A stretch of DNA of 9,061 bases, taken from NCBI GenBank assembly GCA_019242065.1, contig JAFAWJ010000570.1, positions 1 through 9,061 on the forward strand. The letters are read 5' to 3'. A program made the translations under genes and the position numbers. Shown in pieces: positions 1 through 6,859 of the stretch. Numbering within the stretch: the first letter of the stretch is position 1; each line of letters starts with the position of its first letter. The DNA comes from Chloroflexota bacterium. GTDB taxonomy: Bacteria > Chloroflexota > UBA6077 > CF-72. The notes under the pieces are model-generated. The model was not told the origin of the DNA, searched no databases, and saw only the letters and a list, made by a program, of their open reading frames with translations.

Positions 1-508
1 CAGGCACACTGACACCGGCCAGCGGATCGTCGGTCCGCGGCGTCGAGCGCGTCAACACGCCGCCGAGGTCCGGCGCCGCCGCGTCGCGCGCCGTCAGCGG
101 CGCCAGTCCCCAGCGAGCCTCGATCGTCTTGAGAATCGAGGTGTGGTCGAACGGCGTCGCACCACTTGCGCGAAAGACGGTGCCGGGTTGAATGAGCGGG
201 GAAACCAGCACCGTCGGCACCCGCACGCCGAAGCGTGTGAAGTCGAAGCCGAATTCACCCACCGTTGCATCCGGCGCAATCGCGCCAGATGGCGGCGCGA
301 CATGATCGAAGCAGCCGCCGTGCTCGTCGTAGGTGATGATGAGCAGCGTCTGATTCCACGCGCTGCTGCCGCGGAGCGCGTCGTAGACGTCGTGGATCAA
401 CTGTTCGCCGAGCGCGACGTCGTAATTCGGGTGCTGGCTGTTGCCAGTTCAGCTCCAGCTGGGTTCCAGAAACGTGTCGGCTGGCAGGCTGTGCATGGCT
501 TCACCACT
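1..508 (-). pseudogene. Truncated phosphoesterase (phospholipase C / acid phosphatase type), C-terminal remnant
   Basis: Read on the minus strand, this stretch encodes the C-terminal part of a phosphoesterase-family enzyme (the phospholipase C/AcpA-like superfamily, which hydrolyses phosphate mono- or diesters, usually outside the cytoplasm). Recognisable pieces in order are TFLEPSW, NSQHPNYDVALGEQLIHD, the metal/active-site type motif ITYDEHGGCFDHV, GVRVPTVLVSPLI and DHTSILKTIEARWGL. The reading frame continues to the window edge, so the true 3' end lies outside. Two lesions are visible. An in-frame TGA at 449-451 falls between TFLEPSWS and TGNSQHPNY, and the alignment continues in the same frame after it, so this is a nonsense change and not a frameshift. 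The N-terminal half of the family is also absent, because the tetR gene ends at 547, only about 40 bp before homology begins. An ATG at 494-496 (MHSLPADTF) is present but would give only a 15-residue peptide. The left boundary of homology is approximate. Confidence 0.8.
449..451 (-). other. In-frame TGA in the phosphoesterase remnant
   Basis: On the minus strand the codons read ...CCC AGC TGG AGC TGA ACT GGC AAC AGC CAG CAC... Family-like sequence lies on both sides in one frame. A single C-to-G change from a TCA serine codon would explain it, which is a mechanism inferred from the codon. Confidence 0.8.
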
Positions 509-546
509 CTCGCACGTCTCTCGCCTGTCCGACGCTTGGGTGGCGA

Positions 547-1164
547 TCAGTCGGGCGAGGGGATGGCCAGGCCTTCGATCAGGGTACGCACGAGGGACCT
601 GACGAAGCGTTCGTCGGCCGCGGCCACCTCGGGCTCACCCCGCACGTGGCGCATCAACGCGCGATTCAGGCAGGCGCCGAGAAGCAGCGCGGCGGCGGCC
701 TCGGGGTCGGCCCGCGGGCTGACGCGGCCCAGGCGCTGCTCGGCGCGCAGATAGACCGCCAGCTCTTCGAGCGCGCGGTGCGGGCCGAGGTTCTTGCTGC
801 GCATGCGCTCCTGGTAGCCCTTGAGGAGCTCTGGCTCGGCGAAGAGCGAGGTGACGATGGGCAGCGTCTGGTCGTAGAAGGGCAGGGCGACGCGGGCGAT
901 GTCCTCCAGGTTGGCGCGCACGCTGCGGTGGCCGACGCGGCCGGGGAGGTCGTGCAGGGCGGCGGTGAGCTGGGGCAGGCGTTCGCCGATGACGCACAGG
1001 AACAGCTCGGCCTTGTCGGAGAAGTGGCGATAAAGGGCGGCCTCGGACAGGCCGGCGGCAGAGGCAATCTGCTTGGTCGTGGAGCGGCCGAGGCCGATGG
1101 TACGAATGACCGAGGCGGCGGCGTCCAGGATCAGGTCGCGGGTGGACACGTTCGTTCTGGCCAT
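547..1164 (-). CDS. TetR/AcrR-family transcriptional repressor
   Basis: A 205-residue protein of normal TetR size. The N-terminal DNA-binding domain spans about residues 8-55. Its helix-turn-helix at 29-48 reads TTKQIASAAGLSEAALYRHF, and the usual YxHFxxKxELF signature follows. The remaining 150 residues form the variable all-helical ligand-binding and dimerisation domain, so the inducer cannot be predicted. The start at ATG 1162-1164 gives the standard short N-terminal arm before helix 1; no Shine-Dalgarno match is visible upstream. Three palindromes sit immediately upstream, the nearest 3 bp from the start codon, which strongly suggests autorepression. The only gene downstream on the same strand is the phosphoesterase remnant. 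To the right, the next plus-strand gene begins about 500 bp away, so no divergent target gene is obvious. The regulated gene may have been lost or may lie elsewhere in the genome (inference). Confidence 0.93.
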   Translation of the reverse strand: MARTNVSTRDLILDAAASVIRTIGLGRSTTKQIASAAGLSEAALYRHFSDKAELFLCVIGERLPQLTAALHDLPGRVGHRSVRANLEDIARVALPFYDQTLPIVTSLFAEPELLKGYQERMRSKNLGPHRALEELAVYLRAEQRLGRVSPRADPEAAAALLLGACLNRALMRHVRGEPEVAAADERFVRSLVRTLIEGLAIPSPD

Positions 1165-1167
1165 GCG

Positions 1168-1211
1168 AGTAAGTGCTTACTTTTGTGAGTGAGTACTCAC
1201 TAGCGCTAGTG
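1168..1211. promoter_or_regulatory. Triple-palindrome operator region upstream of tetR
   Basis: Three dyad-symmetric sites lie in 44 bp just upstream of the tetR start. The first is AGTAAG-TG-CTTACT (1168-1181, perfect 6-bp arms). The second is AGTGAGTACTCACT (1188-1201, a perfect 14-bp palindrome). The third is CACTAGCGCTAGTG (1198-1211, also a perfect 14-bp palindrome, overlapping the second by 4 bp). The first two share the half-site AGTRAG, and TetR regulators typically bind such 14-20 bp palindromes. The best reading is an autoregulatory operator. The third palindrome has a different half-site and may bind another factor, or may only overlap the promoter. Confidence 0.65.
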
Positions 1212-1348
1212 TAGCACCCCCTGCTTTTATGAGCGCCATCCTTATTAACCAGGAGGGTACATCACCGCGTGGGGGATCACACCTATCAGGCCGTAGGAGA
1301 CCAGCGAACAACGACTCTCGTGAATGGTGAGTTGTCGAATGTCGACGA

Positions 1349-1365
1349 GTAGGGGAGACCCCTAC
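1349..1365. repeat. Short perfect inverted repeat (7-bp stem, AGA loop)
   Basis: GTAGGGG-AGA-CCCCTAC forms a perfect 7-bp stem with a three-base loop, just left of the tandem repeat. No T-run follows on either side, so it is not a canonical intrinsic terminator. It could mark an end of the repeat-bearing element, but that is speculative. Confidence 0.55.
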
Positions 1366-1376
1366 GACCCCCGACG

Positions 1377-1491
1377 GTGGGCCGACACCCCCATGGAGAC
1401 ACTGCCACCTGGCGTCCAGGTCGTGGGCCGACACCCACATGGCGACACTGCCACCGGCGTCCCGATCGTGGGCCGACACCGAATGGGCTGA
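1377..1491. repeat. Tandem repeat, period 45-46 bp, about 2.5 copies
   Basis: Two near-identical units (1377-1422, 46 bp; 1423-1467, 45 bp) and a partial third (1468-about 1491) each begin GTGGGCCGACACC. The first two continue with CATGG.GACACTGCCACC and GGCGTCC. A weaker, scrambled echo (GGTCGACACC, then GTGGCGAACTGCAC) follows at about 1517-1554. The one-base length difference between units argues against selection on a reading frame. Multiple internal repeats of this kind occur at the ends of some insertion sequences, for example the IS21 family, but no transposase or terminal inverted repeat is visible here. Confidence 0.7.
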
Positions 1492-1668
1492 CCCGCCGCG
1501 GGTCGATCTCGCCATCGGTCGACACCACCAGCGCACCTCCGTGGCGAACTGCACACTCCAGCCAGCTTTGGGAAGTTGCCTTCTCGGCGGGCTTGATTTC
1601 GAGATGACCTCCTACTGGCGGTCAGCCGCCTTGTTCGCTAACGTAGTGATGCGGTAGCCGAGTTGCTC

Positions 1669-3117
1669 ATGGACACCCCCACCAATGCGGTCGCGCACGA
1701 GCACCCGCCTCGCGGCGAACGGGACGGCCAGATCCAGCCGCATTGGGAACAACTGCGAGCCGCGCTGAGCCGCGAGCTCGCCCAGCACGGCCAGCGCCAG
1801 GGGTACATCGAAAGTCACGAGTGGCAGACCGCCCTCGCACGCATGGCCGACCTCGACGTGCCGCCCGACGCCCAGGCCCAGGTTCGTGCCGAGCTGTCCG
1901 CCTCAGCCGCCAAGCACAACTGGCTGTTCCCCGAGGAAGCGCCGCCCGAGGACCCGAGCCGTCGCATCGAGGTGCTCGTCGGGCGGGCGCGAGCCCACGT
2001 CCGCCGCACGCCGCTGATCACCCAGGCCTACCTGAGCGCGCTGCTGGCGGTAGGCGGCACCTGGGGACTGGCGCACGACGAGGTCGCCCGGGCACTGGCC
2101 CACGCCAGCGTGGTCGAGCACTGGCGCGTCGACTGGGAAATCGCCTGCGAAATGGAGGGATTGCTCGGCGCCGAGCAGGCTCTCGACCGCCAGCGCCTGG
2201 CCCGATCCCAGGCCCAGCGCGGCTTCGAGCAGCGCGGCCGCAAGGGATGGCTGAGCGAATCTGACCTGGTCTACCTGTACAGCAGCCTGCGCGGGCAGGG
2301 CGTCGCCGACGGCGAGGTGCGCGAGCTGATGGCGAGCCTGCAACACGACGCCAACGCACGTCGGTGGGCCTGGGACGGCCCCACGTCGCCGTCGCCGGCC
2401 AGCGACGCCAACCTGCAACTGCTCGTGGACAAAGTGGCCGAGCAGGTCCGCCGCACCGGGCACGTCCAGGAAGGCTTTCGGCAGGCGATCATCGGCGAGG
2501 CGGTGGGCGCCAATGTGCAGACCGACCACCTGCGCGAAGCAATTCAGCTGCGCGGCAGCCGCGAGCACTGGTCTGTCGCGTTCGATCCGCAGGGCGAGCT
2601 CGACGACGAGGATCCGTCGGCATGGTGGCCCGTCCTGCGCGAGAGGCTGCGCGCGGCGCGAATCCCCACCCTCGACCCGGTCGTCTCGAGCGGCCTGCGG
2701 ATGGCCATGCCGCTGCTGATCGTCATGACGGTCATCTCCGCCAATCGGCCGGTCGTGGCGCCGCCCACGCTGAACACGGCTCAGGCGGGGACGGCGTCGA
2801 CGTTGGCCGCGGCAGCTCCGGCAGTGGTGCAACCGGTCGTCGACGTGCCGGCGTCCACGCCCGCGCCGCGCCCCGACCAGCCGCAGACCCTGGTGGTGGC
2901 GCACACCGACGGCGCTGGCGCTCGGCTGAGGACGGCGCCCGCCACCGGCTCGGTTGCGCGTCTGCTCAGCGACGGAACGGCGGTTGTGGTGATCGGTTCA
3001 GAGATGCAAGTGGGTGGCACCGCGTGGGCCCAGGTCCGGGCGCCGGACGGCACGCCCGGCTGGATGGCTGCTGACTTTCTCAGTCCGACGCAAGCCGACC
3101 CGTCGCTGGCCGGCTAA
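1669..3117 (+). CDS. Membrane-anchored SH3b protein with four helical repeats
   Basis: Numbering is from ATG 1669 (482 residues); a TTG at 1663 is an alternative start, and neither has a clear ribosome-binding site. About 300 residues at the N-terminus contain four imperfect, probably alpha-helical repeats (roughly 24-88, 99-157, 174-236 and 248-306). Each ends with an aromatic motif: NWLFPEE, HWRVDWE, RWAWDGP and HWSVAFD. An acidic stretch (GELDDEDPSAWW) follows. A single hydrophobic segment lies at about 342-358 (GLRMAMPLLIVMTVISA), and a Pro/Ala/Thr-rich linker runs to about 405. The C-terminal bacterial SH3 domain (407-473) has a typical ARLRTAPATGS start and a GTPGWMAADFL end. The expected topology is repeats in the cytoplasm and SH3b outside, where such domains often bind cell-wall peptides or glycans. 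The repeat family was not recognised and the function is unknown. The gene converges on another SH3b gene 22 bp away. Confidence 0.85.
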   Translation: MDTPTNAVAHEHPPRGERDGQIQPHWEQLRAALSRELAQHGQRQGYIESHEWQTALARMADLDVPPDAQAQVRAELSASAAKHNWLFPEEAPPEDPSRRIEVLVGRARAHVRRTPLITQAYLSALLAVGGTWGLAHDEVARALAHASVVEHWRVDWEIACEMEGLLGAEQALDRQRLARSQAQRGFEQRGRKGWLSESDLVYLYSSLRGQGVADGEVRELMASLQHDANARRWAWDGPTSPSPASDANLQLLVDKVAEQVRRTGHVQEGFRQAIIGEAVGANVQTDHLREAIQLRGSREHWSVAFDPQGELDDEDPSAWWPVLRERLRAARIPTLDPVVSSGLRMAMPLLIVMTVISANRPVVAPPTLNTAQAGTASTLAAAAPAVVQPVVDVPASTPAPRPDQPQTLVVAHTDGAGARLRTAPATGSVARLLSDGTAVVVIGSEMQVGGTAWAQVRAPDGTPGWMAADFLSPTQADPSLAG

Positions 3118-3139
3118 ACGCCAGGACTTTCCGATCCGT

Positions 3140-3685
3140 TCAGTACGTCGGCTGGACGAGACCTGAGAAGACCCAGCCGACGAGGCCCTGGTCGGTGCGC
3201 ACCCGCAGCCACAAGACCTGGTCGACGGTCTGCCGATCGAGCACTTCGAGGACCTGGTCGTTGCGCAGGCTGGCGACGAGCTTGCCGTCGGTGGGCTGCG
3301 AGCGCAGCAAGACCCCGTCGCCGCCCGGGTCGACGACCCTGACGCGGTCAGAGCCGAAATCGCCCGACTGGGACATGTCCGGTACGGGCGGACCCTCCGT
3401 CCTGTCGGCGGGCAGCACGGCAACGGGCGTCGGCAGGTGGAATGGATCGGGCTCGCCCATGATCTGTTGGGGCGTCAAATGGGCTAGCTGCAGCGCCTCC
3501 TCTGACGGCCCGGCGTGCGCGACGGCTTCCAGCACCGCCAGCGCCAGCACGAACAGGCTCAGCAGCACCGCGACGACCACCCGCGCCGCCGGACGTTCGA
3601 TGCCCGGGCCCATCCGGTATCGCCGATACCCCCGCGTCTTGATGGTGGGCTTGAGCAGGTACGCGAACTGGGAGCGCGTCGGCAT
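3140..3685 (-). CDS. Small membrane or secreted SH3b-domain protein
   Basis: A 181-residue protein. The N-terminus is strongly basic (residues 1-35, several Arg/Lys), followed by one long hydrophobic segment at about 35-57 (ARVVVAVLLSLFVLALAVLE). This ends in AVAHAG, which could be a membrane anchor with the N-terminus inside or an uncleaved or cleaved signal sequence. A Pro-rich spacer of about 55 residues leads to a C-terminal bacterial SH3 domain (about 113-180) with VLLRSQPTDGKLV near the start and GLVGWVFSGLV at the end, the usual SH3b layout. The domain aligns along its length with that of the convergent neighbour, although the two proteins share little else. The start at ATG 3683-3685 keeps the basic flank but has no Shine-Dalgarno match; Met25 is an alternative. 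The PAS gene lies 49 bp upstream on the same strand, so the two are probably co-transcribed. The function is unknown; an envelope role is inferred. Confidence 0.83.
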   Translation of the reverse strand: MPTRSQFAYLLKPTIKTRGYRRYRMGPGIERPAARVVVAVLLSLFVLALAVLEAVAHAGPSEEALQLAHLTPQQIMGEPDPFHLPTPVAVLPADRTEGPPVPDMSQSGDFGSDRVRVVDPGGDGVLLRSQPTDGKLVASLRNDQVLEVLDRQTVDQVLWLRVRTDQGLVGWVFSGLVQPTY

Positions 3686-3734
3686 GCGTAGTTGGTCGCA
3701 AGGCTATCAAGAAGCTGCCGCGTGTTGAAGCAGG

Positions 3735-4178
3735 TCAGGGTGAGCTCCGCGACGCCTCGAGTTCTCGCAGGCGCTGCTGGAGCGCTCGATCGCGCTGCCA
3801 GTGGGCGGTCACGTCGCGGATCAGTGCGGCGATACCCGCGAGGCGGCCGGTGTCGTCGCGCAGCAGGGTAACGTGGAACTCGACGGAGATCCGCGCGCCG
3901 TCCTTGCGCACCGCGGGAACCGCCAGGAGGTCGCGGCCGTATTTTGTCTGACCGGAGTCCATGACGGCGCGGTAGCCGGCCCAGTGGCGCTCGCGCTGCG
4001 GCTCAGGGATGATCAGGTCCAGGCTGTGGCCGACGGTTTCTTCGGACGCGTAGCCGAAGATCTCCTCGGCAGCGTGGTTCCACAGGCGGATCAGCCCGTC
4101 GGTGTCGGCGACCACGATGGCCTCGGGCGAGTCGTCGACGATGCGCTGATACAGCCAGGTCGGCAGGGCGGCATCCAT
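3735..4178 (-). CDS. Stand-alone PAS/PAC sensor-domain protein
   Basis: A 147-residue protein made almost entirely of one PAS domain plus its PAC extension. The domain begins IVDDSPEAIVVADTDGLI (13-30), continues with the typical RLWNHAAEEIFGY (31-43) and GHSLDLIIPE (50-59), then the PAC part RKDGARISVEFHVTLLRDDTG (91-111) and GIAALIRDVT (115-124). A short amphipathic, probably coiled-coil tail follows (ALQQRLRELEAS, 132-143). No histidine kinase, GGDEF, helix-turn-helix or other output domain is present, and there is no membrane segment. It does not show the LOV cysteine motif. PAS domains bind small ligands or cofactors and dimerise; here the partner must act in trans (inference). An AGGAAG lies immediately before ATG 4178, too close to be an ideal ribosome-binding site. 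The SH3b gene follows after 49 bp and the hydrolase gene is divergent. Confidence 0.88.
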   Translation of the reverse strand: MDAALPTWLYQRIVDDSPEAIVVADTDGLIRLWNHAAEEIFGYASEETVGHSLDLIIPEPQRERHWAGYRAVMDSGQTKYGRDLLAVPAVRKDGARISVEFHVTLLRDDTGRLAGIAALIRDVTAHWQRDRALQQRLRELEASRSSP

Positions 4179-4219
4179 CTTCCTACGCAGTCTAGTGGAC
4201 TACACTGGTGACATCTGGG

Positions 4220-5083
4220 ATGCAGACCGCGAACGGCGCTGACGTAGAAATCCAGTGCGAGGACGTGACATGGGCCCGGCCCGACGGCCTCGACCTGCTG
4301 GCGCGCGTGTATCGACCGGTCGGCGTCCAGCACCCACTGCCCGTGCTCGTCGACGTGCACGGTGGAGCCTGGTCAACCGGCGACCGGCTGTCCGGCGCCC
4401 TGTACGACACGGCCCTGGCGCAATCGGGCCTACTGGTCGTGGCGATCGACTTTCGCATGGGCCCGGACTTCAAGCACCCGGCGGCCAGTGCCGACGTGGC
4501 CGCGGCCGTGCGCTGGGTGCGCTTGAACGGCGCCCATCTCAACGCCGATCCGAGCCGACTGGGACTGGTCGGCTCGTCGTCCGGCGGCCACCTGGTCATG
4601 CTTGCGGGCCTCAAGCCCAACGCGCCGATGCACACCGGCACGCCGATCGCGAATACCCACGGCACGTTCGACGTCCACGACGAGATCGACGCCTCAGTCG
4701 CGTACGTGATTGGCCTCTGGCCGGTATCTGATCCCGCCGCCAGGTTCCGCTACGCGAGGCGGGCGGGCATCGAGCGTCTGCAGGCGGGGACCAACGCGTA
4801 TTACCCCGATGAGCACGCACAATGGGACGCGTCCATTCCACGCATCGTCACTGCTGGCGAAGCGGAGGCGCTGCCGCCGCTGCTGATCGTGCAGCCGGGC
4901 GAAGATTCCAACATTCCCCAGGACATGACCTTCGACCTGCTGAAGGCGTATCAGGCGCGGGGTGGCAAGCTCGACTACGCCTACTATCCGGACGTACCGC
5001 ACGGCTTTGGGCATACCCCGTCGGCGGCCACCGACGACATGGTCCGCCTGGTGCGCGACTTCATTCGCCGCCGCGCGCCGTAA
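4220..5083 (+). CDS. Alpha/beta hydrolase, hormone-sensitive-lipase/BD-FAE-like esterase
   Basis: A cytoplasmic serine hydrolase of 287 residues from ATG 4220. A GTG at 4208 would add four residues, and neither start has a Shine-Dalgarno match. The oxyanion motif HGGAW is at 47-51, replacing the usual HGGG/HGGGW. The nucleophile elbow GSSSGG is at 118-123 with Ser120. The likely acid is Asp229 in QPGEDSNIP, and the histidine is His261 in PDVPHGFGH. There is no signal peptide or membrane segment. The layout fits alpha/beta hydrolase fold-3 carboxylesterases, which cleave esters or lactones of small molecules; the substrate is not predictable. This is the first gene of a plus-strand cluster, 21 bp before an IlvD-type dehydratase in the same frame, separated by the TAA at 5081-5083. 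It starts 41 bp from the divergent PAS gene, so the two share a control region. Confidence 0.88.
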   Translation: MQTANGADVEIQCEDVTWARPDGLDLLARVYRPVGVQHPLPVLVDVHGGAWSTGDRLSGALYDTALAQSGLLVVAIDFRMGPDFKHPAASADVAAAVRWVRLNGAHLNADPSRLGLVGSSSGGHLVMLAGLKPNAPMHTGTPIANTHGTFDVHDEIDASVAYVIGLWPVSDPAARFRYARRAGIERLQAGTNAYYPDEHAQWDASIPRIVTAGEAEALPPLLIVQPGEDSNIPQDMTFDLLKAYQARGGKLDYAYYPDVPHGFGHTPSAATDDMVRLVRDFIRRRAP

Positions 5084-5104
5084 GGTTTTAAAAAAGCCGT
5101 CGCC

Positions 5105-6850
5105 GTGGTCCAACAACAATCTGCCCCGCCTCGACGGTCCGACGCGTGGTTTCACGACCCCGACATGTACGGCTTCGTCCGGCGCGCCTTCGCCAAAAGC
5201 ATGGGTTATGACGACCAGGACCTTGCCCGCCCCATCATTGGCATCGCCCAGACCCAGAGCGACCTCAATAACTGCAACAACAACTTCGACGAGCTGGCGG
5301 AGTACGTCAAACGCGGAGTCTGGCAAGCCGGTGGCACACCGCTGGAGTTCCCGACGATTTCTCTCGGGGAGCTCTTCATGCGGCCCACCACCATGCTGTA
5401 CCGCAACCTGATGGCGATGGACACCGAGGAGATGATCCGCGCACATCCGCTCGACGGCGTGGTCCTTCTCGGCAACTGCGACAAGACGGTCCCGGCGCAG
5501 ATGATGGGCGCGGCCAGCGCCAACGTCCCGGCGCTCATCCTGACGGGTGGTCCACACTTGAGCGGCCGTTTCCGGGGGCAGAGCCTGGGGGCGTGCTCGG
5601 ACTGTCGACGCTTCTGGACGGAGTATCGCGCGGGCACGCTGAGCGAAGCCGAGCTGGGCGAAGTCGAAGACGGGATCAATCGTTCAGATGGCCATTGCAC
5701 CGTCATGGGCACGGCCTCGACGATGGCGGCCGTGGCCGAGGCGCTCGGGTGGGCGCTGCCGCACACGGCGGCCATTCCCGCTCCGGACGCCCGCCGTCTG
5801 CGATTGGCGGAAGTGGCCGGTCGGCAGAGCGTGGCCATGGTCCGGTCGGCGATCAAACCCGGCGACTTTCTCACGCCGCGTTCCTTCGAAAATGCGATCC
5901 GCCTGATCATGGCCCTGGGCGGCTCGACCAACGCCGTCATTCACCTCACCGCGGTAGCCGGGCGACGGGCTATCCCGCTGTCGCTGGACCTGTTCGACCG
6001 TATCTCGCGCGAAACGCCGTACATCACCAACCTGCAACCCAGTGGCGAGTTTCACATGGAGCAGCTCCACGAGGCAGGTGGCGTTCCCGCCGTGATGAAA
6101 GAGCTGGCGCGGGGTGGCTTGCTCCACCTCGACGAGCGAACGATCACCGGTCAGACGCTGGGTGAGTCGCTCGAGCGGGTGCTGCCGCTCGGCGACAGCG
6201 CAGCCACCGGCACCGGCTGGTGCGGCACCGAGCGCATCATTTTTCCTCTCGAGCAACCCTTATCGTCGGATGGCGGCATCGTCGTCCTGCGCGGCAACCT
6301 CGCGCCGCAGGGCGCCGTGGTCAAACAAACGGCTGTCTCGTCGCATCTGAAAAAACATCGCGGTCGGGCACTGGTGTTCACCTCTACAGCCGACCTGGCG
6401 GCGCGGATCGACGATCCCGCGCTGGACGTCACACCGGAGACGGTGCTGGTCCTCCAGAATGCGGGACCCAAAGGCGCACCCGGGATGCCGGAGGCGGGCA
6501 GCCTGCCCATTCCCAAAAAGCTGCTCGCGGCGGGCGTGCGGGACATGCTGCGTATTTCCGATGCACGGATGAGCGGCACCGCGTTTGGAGCCGTGGTCCT
6601 CCACGTGGCACCCGAGGCAGCCGTGGGTGGTCCACTGGGACTGGTCCAGACGGGTGACTGGATCGACGTCGACCTGGACGCGCGCCGACTCCACCTGGAA
6701 GTCGACGACGACGAGCTCGGGCGCCGACGGACACGCTGGCAGCCGCCCGCCAGCTTGCGCCAGACGCGCGGCTACAGCCGGCTGTACGTCGACCACGTGC
6801 TCCAGGCGGACCAGGGCGCGGATTTCGATTTCCTGGTCGGGGGCGATTAG
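5105..6850 (+). CDS. IlvD/Edd-family dehydratase (sugar-acid or dihydroxy-acid dehydratase)
   Basis: A 581-residue iron-sulfur dehydratase, full length for the family, which removes water from 2,3-dihydroxy acids to give 2-keto acids. Family landmarks seen are Cys57 (SDLNNCNNNFDEL), Cys125 in the signature GNCDKTVPAQMMG (123-135) and Cys198 in DGHCTVMGTASTMA. These match the three cluster-ligating cysteines of the family. The second signature is DARMSGTAFGAVVLHVAPEA (486-505), in which Ser490 corresponds to the catalytic serine. The ACSDCRRFWTEYRAG segment (163-177) and the DAWFHDPDMYGFVRRAFAKS start look more like the sugar-acid branch (L-arabonate/D-xylonate-type dehydratases) than biosynthetic IlvD, and the flanking hydrolases and acid-sugar enolase-superfamily gene agree. 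The exact substrate is inferred, so no symbol is given. The start is GTG 5105; the only upstream in-frame codon block is short and closed by the hydrolase stop codon. No Shine-Dalgarno match precedes it, only an A/T-rich TTTTAAAAAAG. Confidence 0.92.
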   Translation: MVQQQSAPPRRSDAWFHDPDMYGFVRRAFAKSMGYDDQDLARPIIGIAQTQSDLNNCNNNFDELAEYVKRGVWQAGGTPLEFPTISLGELFMRPTTMLYRNLMAMDTEEMIRAHPLDGVVLLGNCDKTVPAQMMGAASANVPALILTGGPHLSGRFRGQSLGACSDCRRFWTEYRAGTLSEAELGEVEDGINRSDGHCTVMGTASTMAAVAEALGWALPHTAAIPAPDARRLRLAEVAGRQSVAMVRSAIKPGDFLTPRSFENAIRLIMALGGSTNAVIHLTAVAGRRAIPLSLDLFDRISRETPYITNLQPSGEFHMEQLHEAGGVPAVMKELARGGLLHLDERTITGQTLGESLERVLPLGDSAATGTGWCGTERIIFPLEQPLSSDGGIVVLRGNLAPQGAVVKQTAVSSHLKKHRGRALVFTSTADLAARIDDPALDVTPETVLVLQNAGPKGAPGMPEAGSLPIPKKLLAAGVRDMLRISDARMSGTAFGAVVLHVAPEAAVGGPLGLVQTGDWIDVDLDARRLHLEVDDDELGRRRTRWQPPASLRQTRGYSRLYVDHVLQADQGADFDFLVGGD

Positions 6851-6859
6851 CATTCGCCT

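Larger units (their letters stand above)
1215..1668. other. Gene-poor intergenic region with hairpin and tandem repeats
   Basis: No convincing coding sequence is seen in this stretch of about 450 bp. Several reading frames stay open over the repeats on both strands, but the proteins they give are repetitive translations of the DNA repeat with no recognisable domain. It holds the GTAGGGG/CCCCTAC hairpin and the repeat of about 45 bp listed separately. No clear -35/-10 pair was found for the plus-strand gene that follows. Confidence 0.6.

Noticed and set aside
143..754. Plus-strand open frame of 203 codons across the phosphoesterase remnant and tetR
   Set aside because: It is antisense to two recognisable protein families, and its translation is Arg/Ala-rich with no domain. 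It is a GC-driven shadow frame.
1377..1491. Possible CRISPR array
   Set aside because: Units are contiguous and similar over their whole length, with no unique spacers, and no cas genes are in view.
1177..1554. Minus-strand open frame of 125 codons over the tandem repeats
   Set aside because: The peptide only reflects the DNA repeat. The 46/45-bp period breaks its phase between units, no domain is recognisable, and the frame also runs through the tetR operator region.
1903..2904. Minus-strand open frame of 333 codons inside the helical-repeat SH3b gene
   Set aside because: It is antisense to a gene with a clear membrane segment and SH3b domain. Its composition is typical of a GC-rich shadow frame.
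3118..3139. Terminator between the convergent SH3b genes
   Set aside because: The 22-bp gap contains no hairpin or T-run.
4201..4206. TACACT as a -10 element before the first hydrolase gene (and a similar TACACT upstream of tetR)
   Set aside because: No credible -35 element lies 16-18 bp upstream in either case, and a six-base match in this sequence is weak evidence.
4694..5557. Minus-strand open frame of 287 codons spanning the hydrolase-dehydratase junction
   Set aside because: It runs antisense across conserved regions of two genes with intact active-site motifs.
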